Of a stretch of 46,450 nucleotides of DNA, positions 14,454-23,546 are shown in pieces; position 1 is the first letter of the stretch; each line of letters opens with the position of its first letter. The translations under genes and the position numbers were made by a program. The stretch is from assembly GCA_023441125.1 (NCBI GenBank), contig JAEZQV010000397.1, positions 1-46,450 on the forward strand. Direction: 5' to 3'. The DNA is from Bacillota bacterium. Its GTDB lineage: Bacteria; Bacillota_C; Negativicutes; Sporomusales; Sporomusaceae. Under the pieces are notes generated by a model, which saw nothing but the letters and a program-made list of their open reading frames with translations, was not told the origin of the DNA and ran no database searches.

Positions 14454-16196
14454 TCAACAGCCGGGTACTCCCGCATATTGCCGGATACTGGCAGCCAGGA
14501 CATCGGGCCATAACGGCTTAAAAAAGTAATAGCCCTGGGCCTGATCACACCCCTCTTGCCGGAGAAACTCCATTTGCCGGACCGTTTCAATCCCCTCGGC
14601 CAGCGTCCGCAACCCCATACTGCGGCCAATGGCAATAATGGCGCGAGCTATGGCTTGATCGTCCGGCGATTCGGTAATATGCTGGACAAATGACCGGTCA
14701 ATCTTAAGCTTATCAACCGGAAACTTTTTCAGGTAATTCAGGGAGGAAAAGCCTGTGCCGAAATCGTCAATGGCCAGCATCACCCCCATATTCTTGAGCC
14801 GGGTTAAGATGGTAACGGCCTCAGCCACATTGTCATGAAAAGCCGTTTCTGTCAGCTCTATTTCCAGCAAAGCCGGCGGCATACCGGTCTCCTGCAGGAT
14901 CTGGCCGATCTTGTCAATAAGATCCGGCTGGTGGAATTGGCGGGCCGACAAATTAACCGCCAATTGCAGCGGCGCTAGCTGTAACCGCATATATTCCCGG
15001 CAAGCCTCACGGAGTACCCACTCCCCGATCGGACCTATCAGGCCGGTGTCTTCGGCAATAGAAATAAACTGGGCCGGCGGAACGGTCCCAAAATCCGGAC
15101 TAATCCACCGCAGCAACGCTTCCAGGCCCACTACCCCGCCGGTCTCAAGACAAACCTGCGGCTGGTACTGCAGGCAAAGTTCCTGCTGCTGGATGGCGTG
15201 ATGCAGCCGGGTGGCAAGCGCCAGCCGCGACTCGGCTTGCGGGTCGGACTTGCGGGTAAAGAACTGAAACGTGTTTTTTCCCTGGTCCTTAGCCTGATAC
15301 ATGGCGGCTTCGGCACTGCGCATCAGGGTATCGGCGTCCTCGCCGTCATCGGGATAAAGCGCTACGCCGATGCTGGAGGAAATAAATATCTCATCTTTCT
15401 CAATGACAAAATGCTCGTCAAGACCATTCTTAATGGCATGAACTTTGCCGACCACCTCCGCGGGGCTGGCGACATTCTCGATGATAACCGCAAACTCATC
15501 CCCGCCCAGCCGGGACAGTACATCGGCCGGACGAATCAGCGACTGCAGGCGCTGGCCGACCAGATTCAACAGTTGATCGCCAATAAAGTGCCCCAGGGTA
15601 TCATTGACAACTTTAAAACCATCCAGGTCACAATAAATCAGGGCCACCTTGTGACTATTATTTTTCACGGCGCCGATAGCATGCCGCAATGACTCCAGAA
15701 AAAAATCCCGGTTGGGCAGCATCGTCAGCGGATCATGAAAGACATCCTCCGCACCGGCGCCATTCGCCGGACTAAAAATACTAATATAATGCGAGGTTTG
15801 TCCGCGCTCTCCCTCCAGGGCAAAAATTTTCTGCCTGACAGCAATCAACTTGCCGTCTTTACGCCGGTCCCACAGGGTACCGGCCCACATTTTATTGCTT
15901 TTAATATCATCGCGAAAAGTATTGTAAAAAGAGGACGGATGCCAACCCGATTTAAAAATCCGGGGAGTTTTCCCCAAAAGCTCAGCCGGACTGTAACCTG
16001 TGATTTTGGTTACAGCCGGATTGACGGCAACAATTCGAAAACCGGCATCGGTAATCAGAATGCCGTCCGAAACATTATCAATCAAGGCGCCGGCCAAACC
16101 GGAAACCTGTTTGAAGAGTTTTTTCCACTGGGCAGGCGACGATCGCCGGCGCATGGCATAGGTCCTTCCGGACTGCTCGGCCGATTGAAAACGCAT
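14454..16196 (-). CDS. PAS-GGDEF-EAL cyclic-di-GMP signalling protein
   Basis: A 580-residue soluble protein. A PAS domain (about 36-145) is followed by a GGDEF domain with an intact GGDEF (231-235) and an inhibitory-site RxxD (Arg222-Asp225) five residues before it. An EAL domain follows with the GLEALLRW motif (about 360) and the downstream DDFGTGFSSL and KIDRSF motifs. Both synthesis and breakdown of cyclic di-GMP look possible. The start has an AGGAGG site 8 bp upstream. It sits between a Spo0E-like gene and the iclR-type gene; no operator of either set is visible in front of it. Confidence 0.92.
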   Translation of the reverse strand: MRFQSAEQSGRTYAMRRRSSPAQWKKLFKQVSGLAGALIDNVSDGILITDAGFRIVAVNPAVTKITGYSPAELLGKTPRIFKSGWHPSSFYNTFRDDIKSNKMWAGTLWDRRKDGKLIAVRQKIFALEGERGQTSHYISIFSPANGAGAEDVFHDPLTMLPNRDFFLESLRHAIGAVKNNSHKVALIYCDLDGFKVVNDTLGHFIGDQLLNLVGQRLQSLIRPADVLSRLGGDEFAVIIENVASPAEVVGKVHAIKNGLDEHFVIEKDEIFISSSIGVALYPDDGEDADTLMRSAEAAMYQAKDQGKNTFQFFTRKSDPQAESRLALATRLHHAIQQQELCLQYQPQVCLETGGVVGLEALLRWISPDFGTVPPAQFISIAEDTGLIGPIGEWVLREACREYMRLQLAPLQLAVNLSARQFHQPDLIDKIGQILQETGMPPALLEIELTETAFHDNVAEAVTILTRLKNMGVMLAIDDFGTGFSSLNYLKKFPVDKLKIDRSFVQHITESPDDQAIARAIIAIGRSMGLRTLAEGIETVRQMEFLRQEGCDQAQGYYFFKPLWPDVLAASIRQYAGVPGC

Positions 16197-16214
16197 TATA
16201 AAAGCCTCCTAGAT

Positions 16215-16346
16215 TCACATACTTGTCCCCTTCGGCAATTTCCTGATAACTCCTGCTTTACACCGGTTAGTGCTGTTTCGCCGCCACAGCGTGATCTGTG
16301 TCTCCTTGAATTTCACCGCTTCAATAGCTGCGTTAAGAGCCAGCAT
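16215..16346 (-). pseudogene. Remnant of a chemoreceptor hairpin signature
   Basis: A 43-codon frame begins [10 protein letters not shown], ten residues nearly identical to the invariant MCP hairpin tip ([10 protein letters not shown]), and then departs completely from the family. Nothing else of a chemoreceptor is recognisable around it. It is either a decayed gene scrap or a recombination relic, since two intact copies of this signature occur in the window. Confidence 0.4.
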
Positions 16347-16374
16347 TTCATCTTATCCCGCTCCTTCTCCAGCT

Positions 16375-16575
16375 TTATATTGCTTGTCTTCCATAATCGC
16401 CTTTCTGTCCTGTGGATTTTGCTTTTTCAAAGGCAACAATCAGCCGGTCCATCTCGGCGCTCAGGGAGAGGACTTCGCTATCCATCATGTCAAACGCCTT
16501 GGCCACTACCAGCGCCTGCAAGCGGGCACGGGTATTTTCAATTTTGTTTTGCTGCTCCTGGAGACTGTTATTCAT
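16375..16575 (-). CDS. Spo0E-like sporulation regulator (aspartyl-phosphate phosphatase)
   Basis: A 66-residue helical protein with the Spo0E pattern: an N-terminal helix, then LSAEMDRLIVAFEKAK (about 37-52), corresponding to the family's S-x-E-L/M-D signature. Spo0E proteins dephosphorylate Spo0A~P and delay sporulation. A GGAGG lies 6 bp before the ATG. It indicates an endospore-forming host. Its upstream region contains a TTGACA box (minus strand, 16677-16682). Confidence 0.7.
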   Translation of the reverse strand: MNNSLQEQQNKIENTRARLQALVVAKAFDMMDSEVLSLSAEMDRLIVAFEKAKSTGQKGDYGRQAI

Positions 16576-16750
16576 ACCTATCCTCCGTTTTTTGGCCAGC
16601 GCCGGCTAATCAGCACTGCTACGCGAGCACCAGACAGTAAACCATCTGGGTTTTTCTCTATTGTAAACAAATAACATGTCAACAGCCTGACAAATTACTG
16701 ACATATCTCTTACATTTTCACCTGACTTGTCTGGCGATCAACCGCTTCTG

Positions 16751-16823
16751 GTCCGGCTACCCACACTAAGAAACGCGTGCCGGTATTTAGCACGCGTTTC
16801 TTAGTCCCGGTTTTTAGCCGGAC
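16751..16823. repeat. Long two-part inverted repeat
   Basis: A perfect 15-bp stem (16766-16780 with 16790-16804) around a 9-nt loop is nested inside an 8-bp outer stem (16751-16758 with 16816-16823). No T-run is adjacent. It could be a terminator for either strand, a protein-binding cruciform, or a copy of a small dispersed repeat; no second copy is obvious in the window. Confidence 0.6.
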
Positions 16824-16910
16824 GACATTATTGTATCTATGTTAAAGTTAAAAACACCTCCGGTTATGGACAGACGACCGGCTTTTATCCGCCCGTTCCG
16901 TTGAAACAAT

Positions 16911-17030
16911 AAAAAAGCCTCCGGTTTTCCCGCAGGCTTACATAGTTATTATCCGAGCAACGGAGTTCCTCCCAATCTGCCAGGCTTTCCCCGTGCTTGG
17001 CAGATCCCCCCCAAACTCCGTTGCGACAAT
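16911..17030 (-). ncRNA. Probable small structured RNA with its own terminator
   Basis: Read on the minus strand, an 11-bp perfect stem (17024-17014 with 16967-16957) encloses a G-rich internal loop (TGGGGGGG opposite TGGGAGG). An 8-bp stem (17005-16998 with 16982-16975) follows, capped by a loop containing ACGGGG. A spacer and a GC-rich hairpin (16937-16930 with 16924-16917) followed by six Ts form a classical intrinsic terminator. TATAAT-like boxes lie just upstream (17034-17039 and, with an extended TGC, 17045-17050). There is no coding frame. I do not recognise the family; it lies between the FliD-like and Spo0E-like genes. Confidence 0.55.
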
Positions 17031-17135
17031 GCTATTATACTACAATTATAGCAAAAAGAATAGCTTAGTCTGTGTCAAAAGAATATTTTCTTGAAACATA
17101 CACTGCTTTATCCGACCAGCTGCGGCTGGAAACCT

Positions 17136-18443
17136 CTAAATAAACATATCCAGAAACAGTCCTTGATTGCTGACATTGAAACCGCTATATAAAAAGGACT
17201 GGCTGTTTCGCCGCCAGCCGTAATCAATGGAATCCAGCAGGTTAGGCTCTTGCAGATAGGCACTGACCGGGTTGGCCAGCACCGTTTGCGCGGTAGTTTC
17301 CAGGACAGAGCCCAAACCGGCGCTGCCGCTGAATAAGGACGCAACCTCGGCCGGCTTCTGTTGTAAAGCCCGGGTCAGCTTGGCCTGGTCAAGCAGGATG
17401 CGGTCGTTGCGAAAATCCCAGGTTACACCCACAGACTGAAAATCCCCGGACCTGGCCTGCGTCAGCACGGCTTTGATGCCTGTCAGCACTTTTTCGCCAC
17501 GCGCCGTAATATTGTTTGCCCCCGTTAACTGATTGCTGAACGCATTATACCTTTCAACCAGCTTGCCAATATCCCCGGCTATTGCGGCCGTATCCGCGCT
17601 TACGTTCACTTGGACGCTGCCGGCCGTAACCGCCCGGATATGCAACTTTAGATTACCGTCATCAAGCGAAACCGTATTCTGGTCAGACACCCCGTTGTGG
17701 CCATTTACCGAATAGCGCGCATCTGCCGCGGCGGTAACCTGGTTGCCGAGGTTCAGCGCCTGGGCCGCGTTCCCTGTTATATCACGGATTGAAAAGGAGT
17801 TAGCCTGGCCGGTTTTGGCCGCTTCCAGAGTAAGATAGGATTGACTGCCGGCAGTTTTTACCGCTGCTGTTACACCGGTTTTCGCCTCGTTGATAGCCTC
17901 GGCGAATTTTTCCAGTATCCGGGCATTATTTTCCGCGGTACCGACATGTACCATTACCGGTTGTTCCGTACCGGAGCCAACACGCACACCCAAGGCATAT
18001 ACCCCGGCGTCCAGGCTGCCGGCTGCCGTCCGGCTTATACTCAAGCCGACATTCTTTTGGGCTGAGGCCAACTGGCTGACCGTCACATCATATTGTGCGG
18101 TTTTAGCGGCATTCCCGGCTTGTCCGGTAACAGCCTGACTACTGGCGCCAACCTGTTTTTTATCAAAAAAACCGCTGGCCGCAACCGCCTTGGCGGCGGC
18201 GCTCAGGTCTTTGGCCGTGGAGTTAAAGTCCACTATCTGCTGGCGGTACACCTCTTGCTGGTATTTTATATTGTTAACCGACAGCTTGGTTAATACCTGC
18301 AGCGTCCCGCGGCTAATATCCATCTGATACGCTTCCGGGGTTATATTGTCCGTAGTATTGACAATATCGGCAAATTTCGGCTGGTAGACTTTAAAATATT
18401 TATTATATGCGACGGCTGCCGGAATCCTCATCATCCTCTTCAC
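17136..18443 (-). CDS. FliD-like (flagellar filament cap) protein, atypical
   Basis: A 435-residue protein. The C-terminal half (about 245-400) resembles the FliD C-terminal domain: a YSVNGHNGVSDQNTVSLDDG segment, then GVTWDFRNDRILLDQAKLTRAL and a KPAEVASLFSG stretch, as in filament-cap proteins. The middle has the FliD-like QYDVTVSQLASAQKNVGL region. The first roughly 90 residues and the last 35 do not match what I know of FliD. It stands alone, with no other flagellar structural genes in the window, so it may be a secondary or altered cap/adhesin. Confidence is good for the domain, low for the exact role. Confidence 0.65.
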   Translation of the reverse strand: MKRMMRIPAAVAYNKYFKVYQPKFADIVNTTDNITPEAYQMDISRGTLQVLTKLSVNNIKYQQEVYRQQIVDFNSTAKDLSAAAKAVAASGFFDKKQVGASSQAVTGQAGNAAKTAQYDVTVSQLASAQKNVGLSISRTAAGSLDAGVYALGVRVGSGTEQPVMVHVGTAENNARILEKFAEAINEAKTGVTAAVKTAGSQSYLTLEAAKTGQANSFSIRDITGNAAQALNLGNQVTAAADARYSVNGHNGVSDQNTVSLDDGNLKLHIRAVTAGSVQVNVSADTAAIAGDIGKLVERYNAFSNQLTGANNITARGEKVLTGIKAVLTQARSGDFQSVGVTWDFRNDRILLDQAKLTRALQQKPAEVASLFSGSAGLGSVLETTAQTVLANPVSAYLQEPNLLDSIDYGWRRNSQSFLYSGFNVSNQGLFLDMFI

Positions 18444-18513
18444 TCCCTTCTTGCATATTACATTTTATACCATAATTATATTCCGTTTCGATTTTTCTGT
18501 CGAGAAAAATCAT

Positions 18514-18537
18514 AGCCATACCCCGCAGGGTATGGCT
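18514..18537 (-). terminator. Terminator of the membrane chemoreceptor gene
   Basis: A perfect 10-bp stem with a 4-nt loop, followed on the minus strand by ATGATTTTTC. It lies about 50 bp after the chemoreceptor stop codon at 18585. Confidence 0.7.
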
Positions 18538-18584
18538 AGTAACTTCTGCCCTTATGCTATAACCTATCTTCGTTTAACTCTGAA

Positions 18585-20564
18585 TTACAGTGTAAATTGT
18601 TGTACAGTTCTTTGTAGTTCTTCTGCCAAACAGGACAATGACTTACTGGAATGCGCGATTTCCTCAGCCGCTGCGGACTGTTCTTGTGTAGCAGCTGAAA
18701 TATTTTGCGTTTGACCAGAGATTTCCCGGCTAACGTCTTCCACTTTCCGCACTGCAGTCAGCACTTTTTCGCTACTGACTGCAAGGTGATCCTGACTGTT
18801 AGCCGCGCCTTGGATGATATCGGCCACTTCCTTTACTTGCAACATGATATTCTGAAAAGATGTTCCGGCTTCATCAACAACTTCTGTACCTTTCTTAACT
18901 TCATCCGTACCATTGGTCATAGAATTTACGACAGTATTAGTCTTCACTTGAATTTCCCTGATAATTAAAGCGATCTGTTTGGCTGCCACCTGCGAATCCT
19001 CAGCCAATTTGCGCACTTCCTCGGCAACCACCGCAAAGCCGCGACCATGTTCCCCAGCCCGAGCTGCCTCGATAGCGGCGTTTAATGCCAACAGGTTTGT
19101 CTGTCCGGAAATATTGGCTATCGTCTCCACGATATTACCAATTTCAGTGGAATGTTCGCCTAGTTCTGCCACTACCTTAGCCGTATCATCTACTGTCACC
19201 TGAATATTGTTCATCTGTTTGATAACCGTATCGACTGTAGCATTGCCATCGGTCGCTGCAGCTACCGCTTTTTGTGTAATCTCCAGGGCAGTTTTGATAT
19301 TGTCCGCTTCCCGTTTCGTCTCGCCAACGATCTCCTCTATTAATGCTGTTGCTCCGTCTACTGTCTGTATTTGCTCAACCGTTCCCTGTGCCGTTTCGGT
19401 AATTGATACCGCCACTTTATTGGTCACCTGAGACGACTGCTCAGCACTTGCAGTCAATTCCTCGGCGGAAGCCGCCACTTGTTCGGTGGCGCCTTGAATT
19501 TTTTTAACGAGGTCACGCAACTTCTCGCCCATCTGTTCAAAACTCTGTCCCAGCCTGCCAATTTCGTCATCAGATACAATACCCATTTGAGTCAATGAGA
19601 GATCTCCTCCGGCAATGCGCCTGGCTGCTGTCTCAATGACTCGGATCGGCCTGGCAATACGCCTGGCATACCAGGTTATGACTATCCCGGCGACGGCGAG
19701 TACGGCCACGATAGTAATTAGTGATATTACCGTCAGCGCCGATACCGCACTGGTCGTCTCTTCCACCGGTACAGTTAGGGCCAAGGACCAATTACTGCCT
19801 GGTATGGGGGCATACGCGTAATACTTTTGAATTCCGGTGGCAGATTTATATTGACGAAAGCCTTGTTCCCCTTTGATCATATGCTCGGTAAGTTCTTTCT
19901 GACCAGGATCAGGATTAGCATCCCGGAGAGGATTGCTCTTCATTGCCATATCCTTATCAGGATGAATGATTCTGAGACCATCTCCCTGGGTGACAAAAGC
20001 ATAGCCTGTTTGGCCAACTTTTATGTCAAGCAGCCTTTGAGCAAGACCATCCATGTTGATGCCGCCATAAAGCGCGCCAATAATCTTGCCATCAACCTTT
20101 ACCGGTGTGCAAACGACAACAACCAGATGGCCTGTGGATACTGAAATAACAGGATCAGAAACCGCAGTTTCGCCTTTGGTCATAGCCTGCTTAAAATATT
20201 CACGCTGAGCTATTGTTCCGGTTCCCCCCAGTGAATTACGGAATACTCCGGACGAGTTGGCAAAACCGATATTCTCATAGATTTTATTTGTTTTAGCAAC
20301 ATTAGTAAGATAAGGTATGATGGCTTCTGGATTACCGTTTTGTACTACCGGTGCCAACGACATAATTTCTAACTCCGCCTTGCGGATGGCGAACCAGTCG
20401 CTAATATCGCTTGCAGAATTAACAGCCAAATCCGCCATGTCTTGGGTAACATTTTGCGTGATGATTGCCCGGGCCTTATAATAGTTAAGCCCCCCCAATA
20501 CGCAAAGTGCTACCAGAAACATAGCCAGAATCGTAATAGTAAGCTTCGTTTGAATACTTTTCAT
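18585..20564 (-). CDS. Membrane methyl-accepting chemotaxis protein with Cache sensor
   Basis: About 659 residues: a first membrane helix near residues 7-29, an extracellular double-Cache-like sensor (about 35-270), a second membrane helix, a HAMP domain, and a full MCP signalling domain with the conserved tip ([20 protein letters not shown] and [15 protein letters not shown]). I use the ATG at 20562-20564, which has GGGGAG 5 bp upstream and begins MKSIQTKL before the membrane helix. A longer frame upstream is AT-rich and contains an operator (20604-20627). dCache sensors often bind amino or organic acids. Shared operators suggest it senses a substrate of the region-3 pathway. Confidence 0.9.
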   Translation of the reverse strand: MKSIQTKLTITILAMFLVALCVLGGLNYYKARAIITQNVTQDMADLAVNSASDISDWFAIRKAELEIMSLAPVVQNGNPEAIIPYLTNVAKTNKIYENIGFANSSGVFRNSLGGTGTIAQREYFKQAMTKGETAVSDPVISVSTGHLVVVVCTPVKVDGKIIGALYGGINMDGLAQRLLDIKVGQTGYAFVTQGDGLRIIHPDKDMAMKSNPLRDANPDPGQKELTEHMIKGEQGFRQYKSATGIQKYYAYAPIPGSNWSLALTVPVEETTSAVSALTVISLITIVAVLAVAGIVITWYARRIARPIRVIETAARRIAGGDLSLTQMGIVSDDEIGRLGQSFEQMGEKLRDLVKKIQGATEQVAASAEELTASAEQSSQVTNKVAVSITETAQGTVEQIQTVDGATALIEEIVGETKREADNIKTALEITQKAVAAATDGNATVDTVIKQMNNIQVTVDDTAKVVAELGEHSTEIGNIVETIANISGQTNLLALNAAIEAARAGEHGRGFAVVAEEVRKLAEDSQVAAKQIALIIREIQVKTNTVVNSMTNGTDEVKKGTEVVDEAGTSFQNIMLQVKEVADIIQGAANSQDHLAVSSEKVLTAVRKVEDVSREISGQTQNISAATQEQSAAAEEIAHSSKSLSCLAEELQRTVQQFTL

Positions 20565-20603
20565 TCTTTCTCCCCTTTCCCATAATATAGCCATCTCTAT
20601 TTC

Positions 20604-20627
20604 ATTTAAGAAACACTGTTTCATTTT
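20604..20627. promoter_or_regulatory. KdgR-like operator A, upstream of the membrane chemoreceptor
   Basis: Core AAGAAACACTGTTTCATT, near-palindromic, about 40 bp upstream of the chemoreceptor start. It matches the AATGAAACA-N-TGTTTCATT type of site known for KdgR, an IclR-family regulator. Confidence 0.7.
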
Positions 20628-20787
20628 CTCTTTGTATTTGTATTTCTCTTTTATTCGAATTATCCCTTTATAGTTGCACAAATTCTCGATTATTATCAAT
20701 TAAACTCCAATAGCCTGATAGGTCTGAACTCGCAAAACCCTAATCAATCGATTCCGGCTAACCAAAGTAACCCCTATGTAAAAGAAA

Positions 20788-20825
20788 TCAGGTCGCTGCC
20801 TATATCTCAATAGACAGCGACTTGA
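20788..20825 (-). terminator. Terminator of the prpF-like gene
   Basis: An 11-bp stem with one mismatched pair (20788-20798 with 20815-20825), followed on the minus strand by a T-rich stretch (TTTCTTTTAC), about 75 bp after the prpF-like stop codon. Confidence 0.55.
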
Positions 20826-20898
20826 TGTCCAAGACAACTTCCCTCACTTTGACCTGAAAAATTTTCAAAGATACAATACGAACACTGTATCCTGTTGA

Positions 20899-22059
20899 CT
20901 ACTGCAAACTAGTTTGCGGAATATATGCGTAGCCATCCATAATGCGTCTGGCCGTACGGCCAACACCAACACGCTGGACTAAATTTTCACCCTTGTTAGT
21001 GTTTAATGTTACTTTTACATCCATAACACCATAAGGATGCCCAATCCTCAGGGTATCGCATTTCTTTGCTTCTTCGCCAAGCGTATCCCAAACCACTGTA
21101 CCTTCAATCTTAGCAGCCGTGCCGGTGCAAACCCCCCCGGTCACCATGTAGGCCCGGTGCATTTTTTGCATGGAGGCCAGGCGGGCAACTAAATCGACAT
21201 CCTGGCCAGCGATCATTTTGCCATCAGGATTTTTATAATCTCTCGCTTTGGAAACAAAACCGATTTTGGGGATCGCCGGACTTGTCTTAGTCGCTAGCTT
21301 GGCATCGCTGACAATTCCTGCTCTTTCCGCCATTACACTTCTTATTTCTTCGATCAGCGCCAACACTTCCGGCATATTCTCAACCTCTGTCGGCAATTCT
21401 GTACCTTGCAGGCCCAATTCTTCTGCCCGTAAAAATACAACAGGATTGGCGGCATCCACCATCGAGACCGTAAATTTACCTTTATTGCCAAGATCCACAA
21501 TATCTTTCGTATTGCCGGTCGGCAATAGTTTCTTGGTAACTGATCCGGATGGATCATCAAATTCCAGAAGAATGCGGGCGCCGGTACCGGGAACACCGTG
21601 AATTACGTAGTCACCTTCAGACAGTGCTTTGCCATCTTTAACAGGTACGGTAGCATAAATCATTTTATTGGTATTCGTATTATAGATCGATACGGTTGTG
21701 AACGGCTCCACCGGTTTTACAAAGCCTTCATCCACGGCATAATGGCCAACTGCCGCGGAAAGATTGCCGCAATTGCCAAGCCAGTCAATAACCGGAGCAA
21801 CAATGGACACCTGTCCAAAAGTGTAATCCACATCGGCATCCGCTCGCTTGGACGGACCAATGATGGCAACTTTACTTGTCAGTGAATTAGCCCCGGCCAA
21901 ACCATCAATCTGCCGCTGATCCGGGCTGCCAAAAATCCGCAGGATAACTTTGTCCCGCTGCGGACCGGCCGGCGGCAGTTCATGCTCTTTAATAAATATC
22001 CCTTTACTGGTACCGCCACGCACGATGGCACAAGGTACACGCATCCATTCTCTTTCCAT
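20899..22059 (-). CDS. PrpF-family isomerase (3-methylitaconate/aconitate isomerase-like)
   Basis: A 386-residue member of the PrpF/DapF-fold family. Members shift double bonds in tri- and dicarboxylates: PrpF on 2-methylaconitate, Mii on 3-methylitaconate, aconitate isomerase, and oxalomesaconate tautomerase. The N-terminal RVPCAIVRGGTSKGIFI and the central GLAGANSLTSKVAI and GNCGNLSAAVGHYA segments are family hallmarks. I use the ATG at 22057-22059 (AGGAGG 7 bp upstream); the longer frame would overlap operator B. It probably has its own promoter, a terminator at 20788-20825, and lies just downstream of four MmgE/PrpD genes. Exact substrate cannot be told. Confidence 0.85.
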   Translation of the reverse strand: MEREWMRVPCAIVRGGTSKGIFIKEHELPPAGPQRDKVILRIFGSPDQRQIDGLAGANSLTSKVAIIGPSKRADADVDYTFGQVSIVAPVIDWLGNCGNLSAAVGHYAVDEGFVKPVEPFTTVSIYNTNTNKMIYATVPVKDGKALSEGDYVIHGVPGTGARILLEFDDPSGSVTKKLLPTGNTKDIVDLGNKGKFTVSMVDAANPVVFLRAEELGLQGTELPTEVENMPEVLALIEEIRSVMAERAGIVSDAKLATKTSPAIPKIGFVSKARDYKNPDGKMIAGQDVDLVARLASMQKMHRAYMVTGGVCTGTAAKIEGTVVWDTLGEEAKKCDTLRIGHPYGVMDVKVTLNTNKGENLVQRVGVGRTARRIMDGYAYIPQTSLQ

Positions 22060-22071
22060 TTCTTCTTCCTC

Positions 22072-22091
22072 CTTGAAACAATGTTTCATTT
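22072..22091. promoter_or_regulatory. KdgR-like operator B, upstream of the prpF-like gene
   Basis: TGAAACAATGTTTCA (22074-22088) is a perfect palindrome around one central base, 14 bp before the chosen start, adjoining the ribosome-binding site. A site this close would block expression strongly when bound. Confidence 0.7.
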
Positions 22092-22159
22092 TATTGTGAA
22101 ATTTTTTAGAGACTCCTCTACCATCTCTAAAAAATCCCATTTGCGTATATACACATTAC

Positions 22160-23524
22160 TTATACAATTCTTTCATTACACAGCAACACCAACTCAGCAG
22201 CATCTGTGCGACTGTCTATCTCCGCAACATAGGCAAGAATTTTCCGGGAACGTTCTGCCGTAAAGATCTTTTGGCAGGCATTCATAAATTTGCGCTGTAC
22301 CTCTTCATGATCGCCTGACATCCCGGAAAGTTTATCAATCTTTTGCGAATAGCTGTTGCCGTCCTTAGTCTTGATAATAATTTCAGCGCCCCGGATATCG
22401 GGATATACGTCGTTCCACTCTTTAGTAGAATAGCCTGTGACTTTTTTCGCTGTCTCACGGATAAGTTCCCGGCGAATAGCCGTATCGGTGAAATCATCCA
22501 CCCCAACAAAGCCTTGATGCAGCGCCACAGCCAGCAGGTAGTTCATACTGAATCTGGCTTCGCCGATGCTGTTTGGACTTTGGTTAGGCGCGGTTGCTTC
22601 AATGGCAATGTCAAAGGTGTTGACGACGATTTCACTGATTTCCTTTAGATCCGGGATTACGTTAATTAATTTAAACGCAGCCTCGATCGCCGGATGCGTA
22701 TACCGGCAACAAGGATACAGTTTTGTGTAGGTATCATTAATTAGATGTCTTTTGCCTAGATCTTTCAGACAGTCGTCAACAATTTGCTGCTTGGGAGTAT
22801 CGGCAAAGATGGAGAATAAGCCTTTGGCCCCTTCAAATATCTCCAAAGGTCCTTCGACTCCCTGACTGGCCAACAGTGCGGCCGTTATCCCCTTCTCGGC
22901 AACATAACCAACCTGAATTGGTTTAGACATTTGCCCCTCTACCAGCGGCTGACGGCTGCCGAAGGCACCCAGTCCGGCCAGACCGATAGCGTACGCCATT
23001 GGTTTTTCGCTTAAGCCGATAAGCTTGCCGGCCGTAACGGCCGCACCGATAACCCCGCAGGTGCAGCTGCCGTGGAAACCCTTTTGGATATGGGATTTTC
23101 CCAGGGCTTTGGCCAGCCGGTATTCAATTTCATAACCCAACGTTATGGCTTCAAGAAATAGTTTCCCGCTGGACTTATATTTCGGCGCTAATGCAAAAGC
23201 CGTTCCAATTACCGGCCCGGCTGCATGAACACCGGCCCACAGATGCCCATCATCATAGTCAAGGCAATGTGCTAAAGCAGCATTCAGAAAACCGGCCACA
23301 TTCACAGGATAACTCCTGCCCGCTCCCGGCTCACCGCACTTGCCGCCACTTAACCCCGCCGCATACGCCTCAAGCTTATCAGGCAGATCGGAATAATATC
23401 GGGCGGCGCTGCTTACGGCAATATAGTCGACAATGCGGGACTTAACATTCGCAACTGTTTCCTGATCCTTGGCAGAAAGTTCTGCGCTGCAAACATAGCG
23501 TGCAAATTCTTGCGATACGGTCAT
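22160..23524 (-). CDS. MmgE/PrpD family protein 1 (divergent copy)
   Basis: A 454-residue MmgE/PrpD-fold protein, a family including 2-methylcitrate dehydratase, cis-aconitate decarboxylase (itaconate synthesis) and iminodisuccinate epimerase. The N-terminal all-helical domain has LDYDDGHLWAGVHAAG, and the segment IQKGFHGSCTCGVIGAAVTAGKL keeps a His where the three neighbouring paralogues have Asp. It is clearly less similar to those three than they are to each other. I use the ATG at 23522-23524 (GGAGG about 10 bp upstream); the longer frame would overlap the neighbouring gene. It ends the tandem array. The reaction is unknown; cis-aconitate or methylaconitate-type chemistry is the reasonable guess. 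Confidence 0.85.
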   Translation of the reverse strand: MTVSQEFARYVCSAELSAKDQETVANVKSRIVDYIAVSSAARYYSDLPDKLEAYAAGLSGGKCGEPGAGRSYPVNVAGFLNAALAHCLDYDDGHLWAGVHAAGPVIGTAFALAPKYKSSGKLFLEAITLGYEIEYRLAKALGKSHIQKGFHGSCTCGVIGAAVTAGKLIGLSEKPMAYAIGLAGLGAFGSRQPLVEGQMSKPIQVGYVAEKGITAALLASQGVEGPLEIFEGAKGLFSIFADTPKQQIVDDCLKDLGKRHLINDTYTKLYPCCRYTHPAIEAAFKLINVIPDLKEISEIVVNTFDIAIEATAPNQSPNSIGEARFSMNYLLAVALHQGFVGVDDFTDTAIRRELIRETAKKVTGYSTKEWNDVYPDIRGAEIIIKTKDGNSYSQKIDKLSGMSGDHEEVQRKFMNACQKIFTAERSRKILAYVAEIDSRTDAAELVLLCNERIV

Positions 23525-23546
23525 ATCATAATGCCCTCCATTCCTC

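Noticed and set aside
16630..16660. Plus-strand terminator-like hairpin with T-run
   Set aside because: No plus-strand gene precedes it and the stem is only five base pairs; it may simply be part of the Spo0E-like gene leader.
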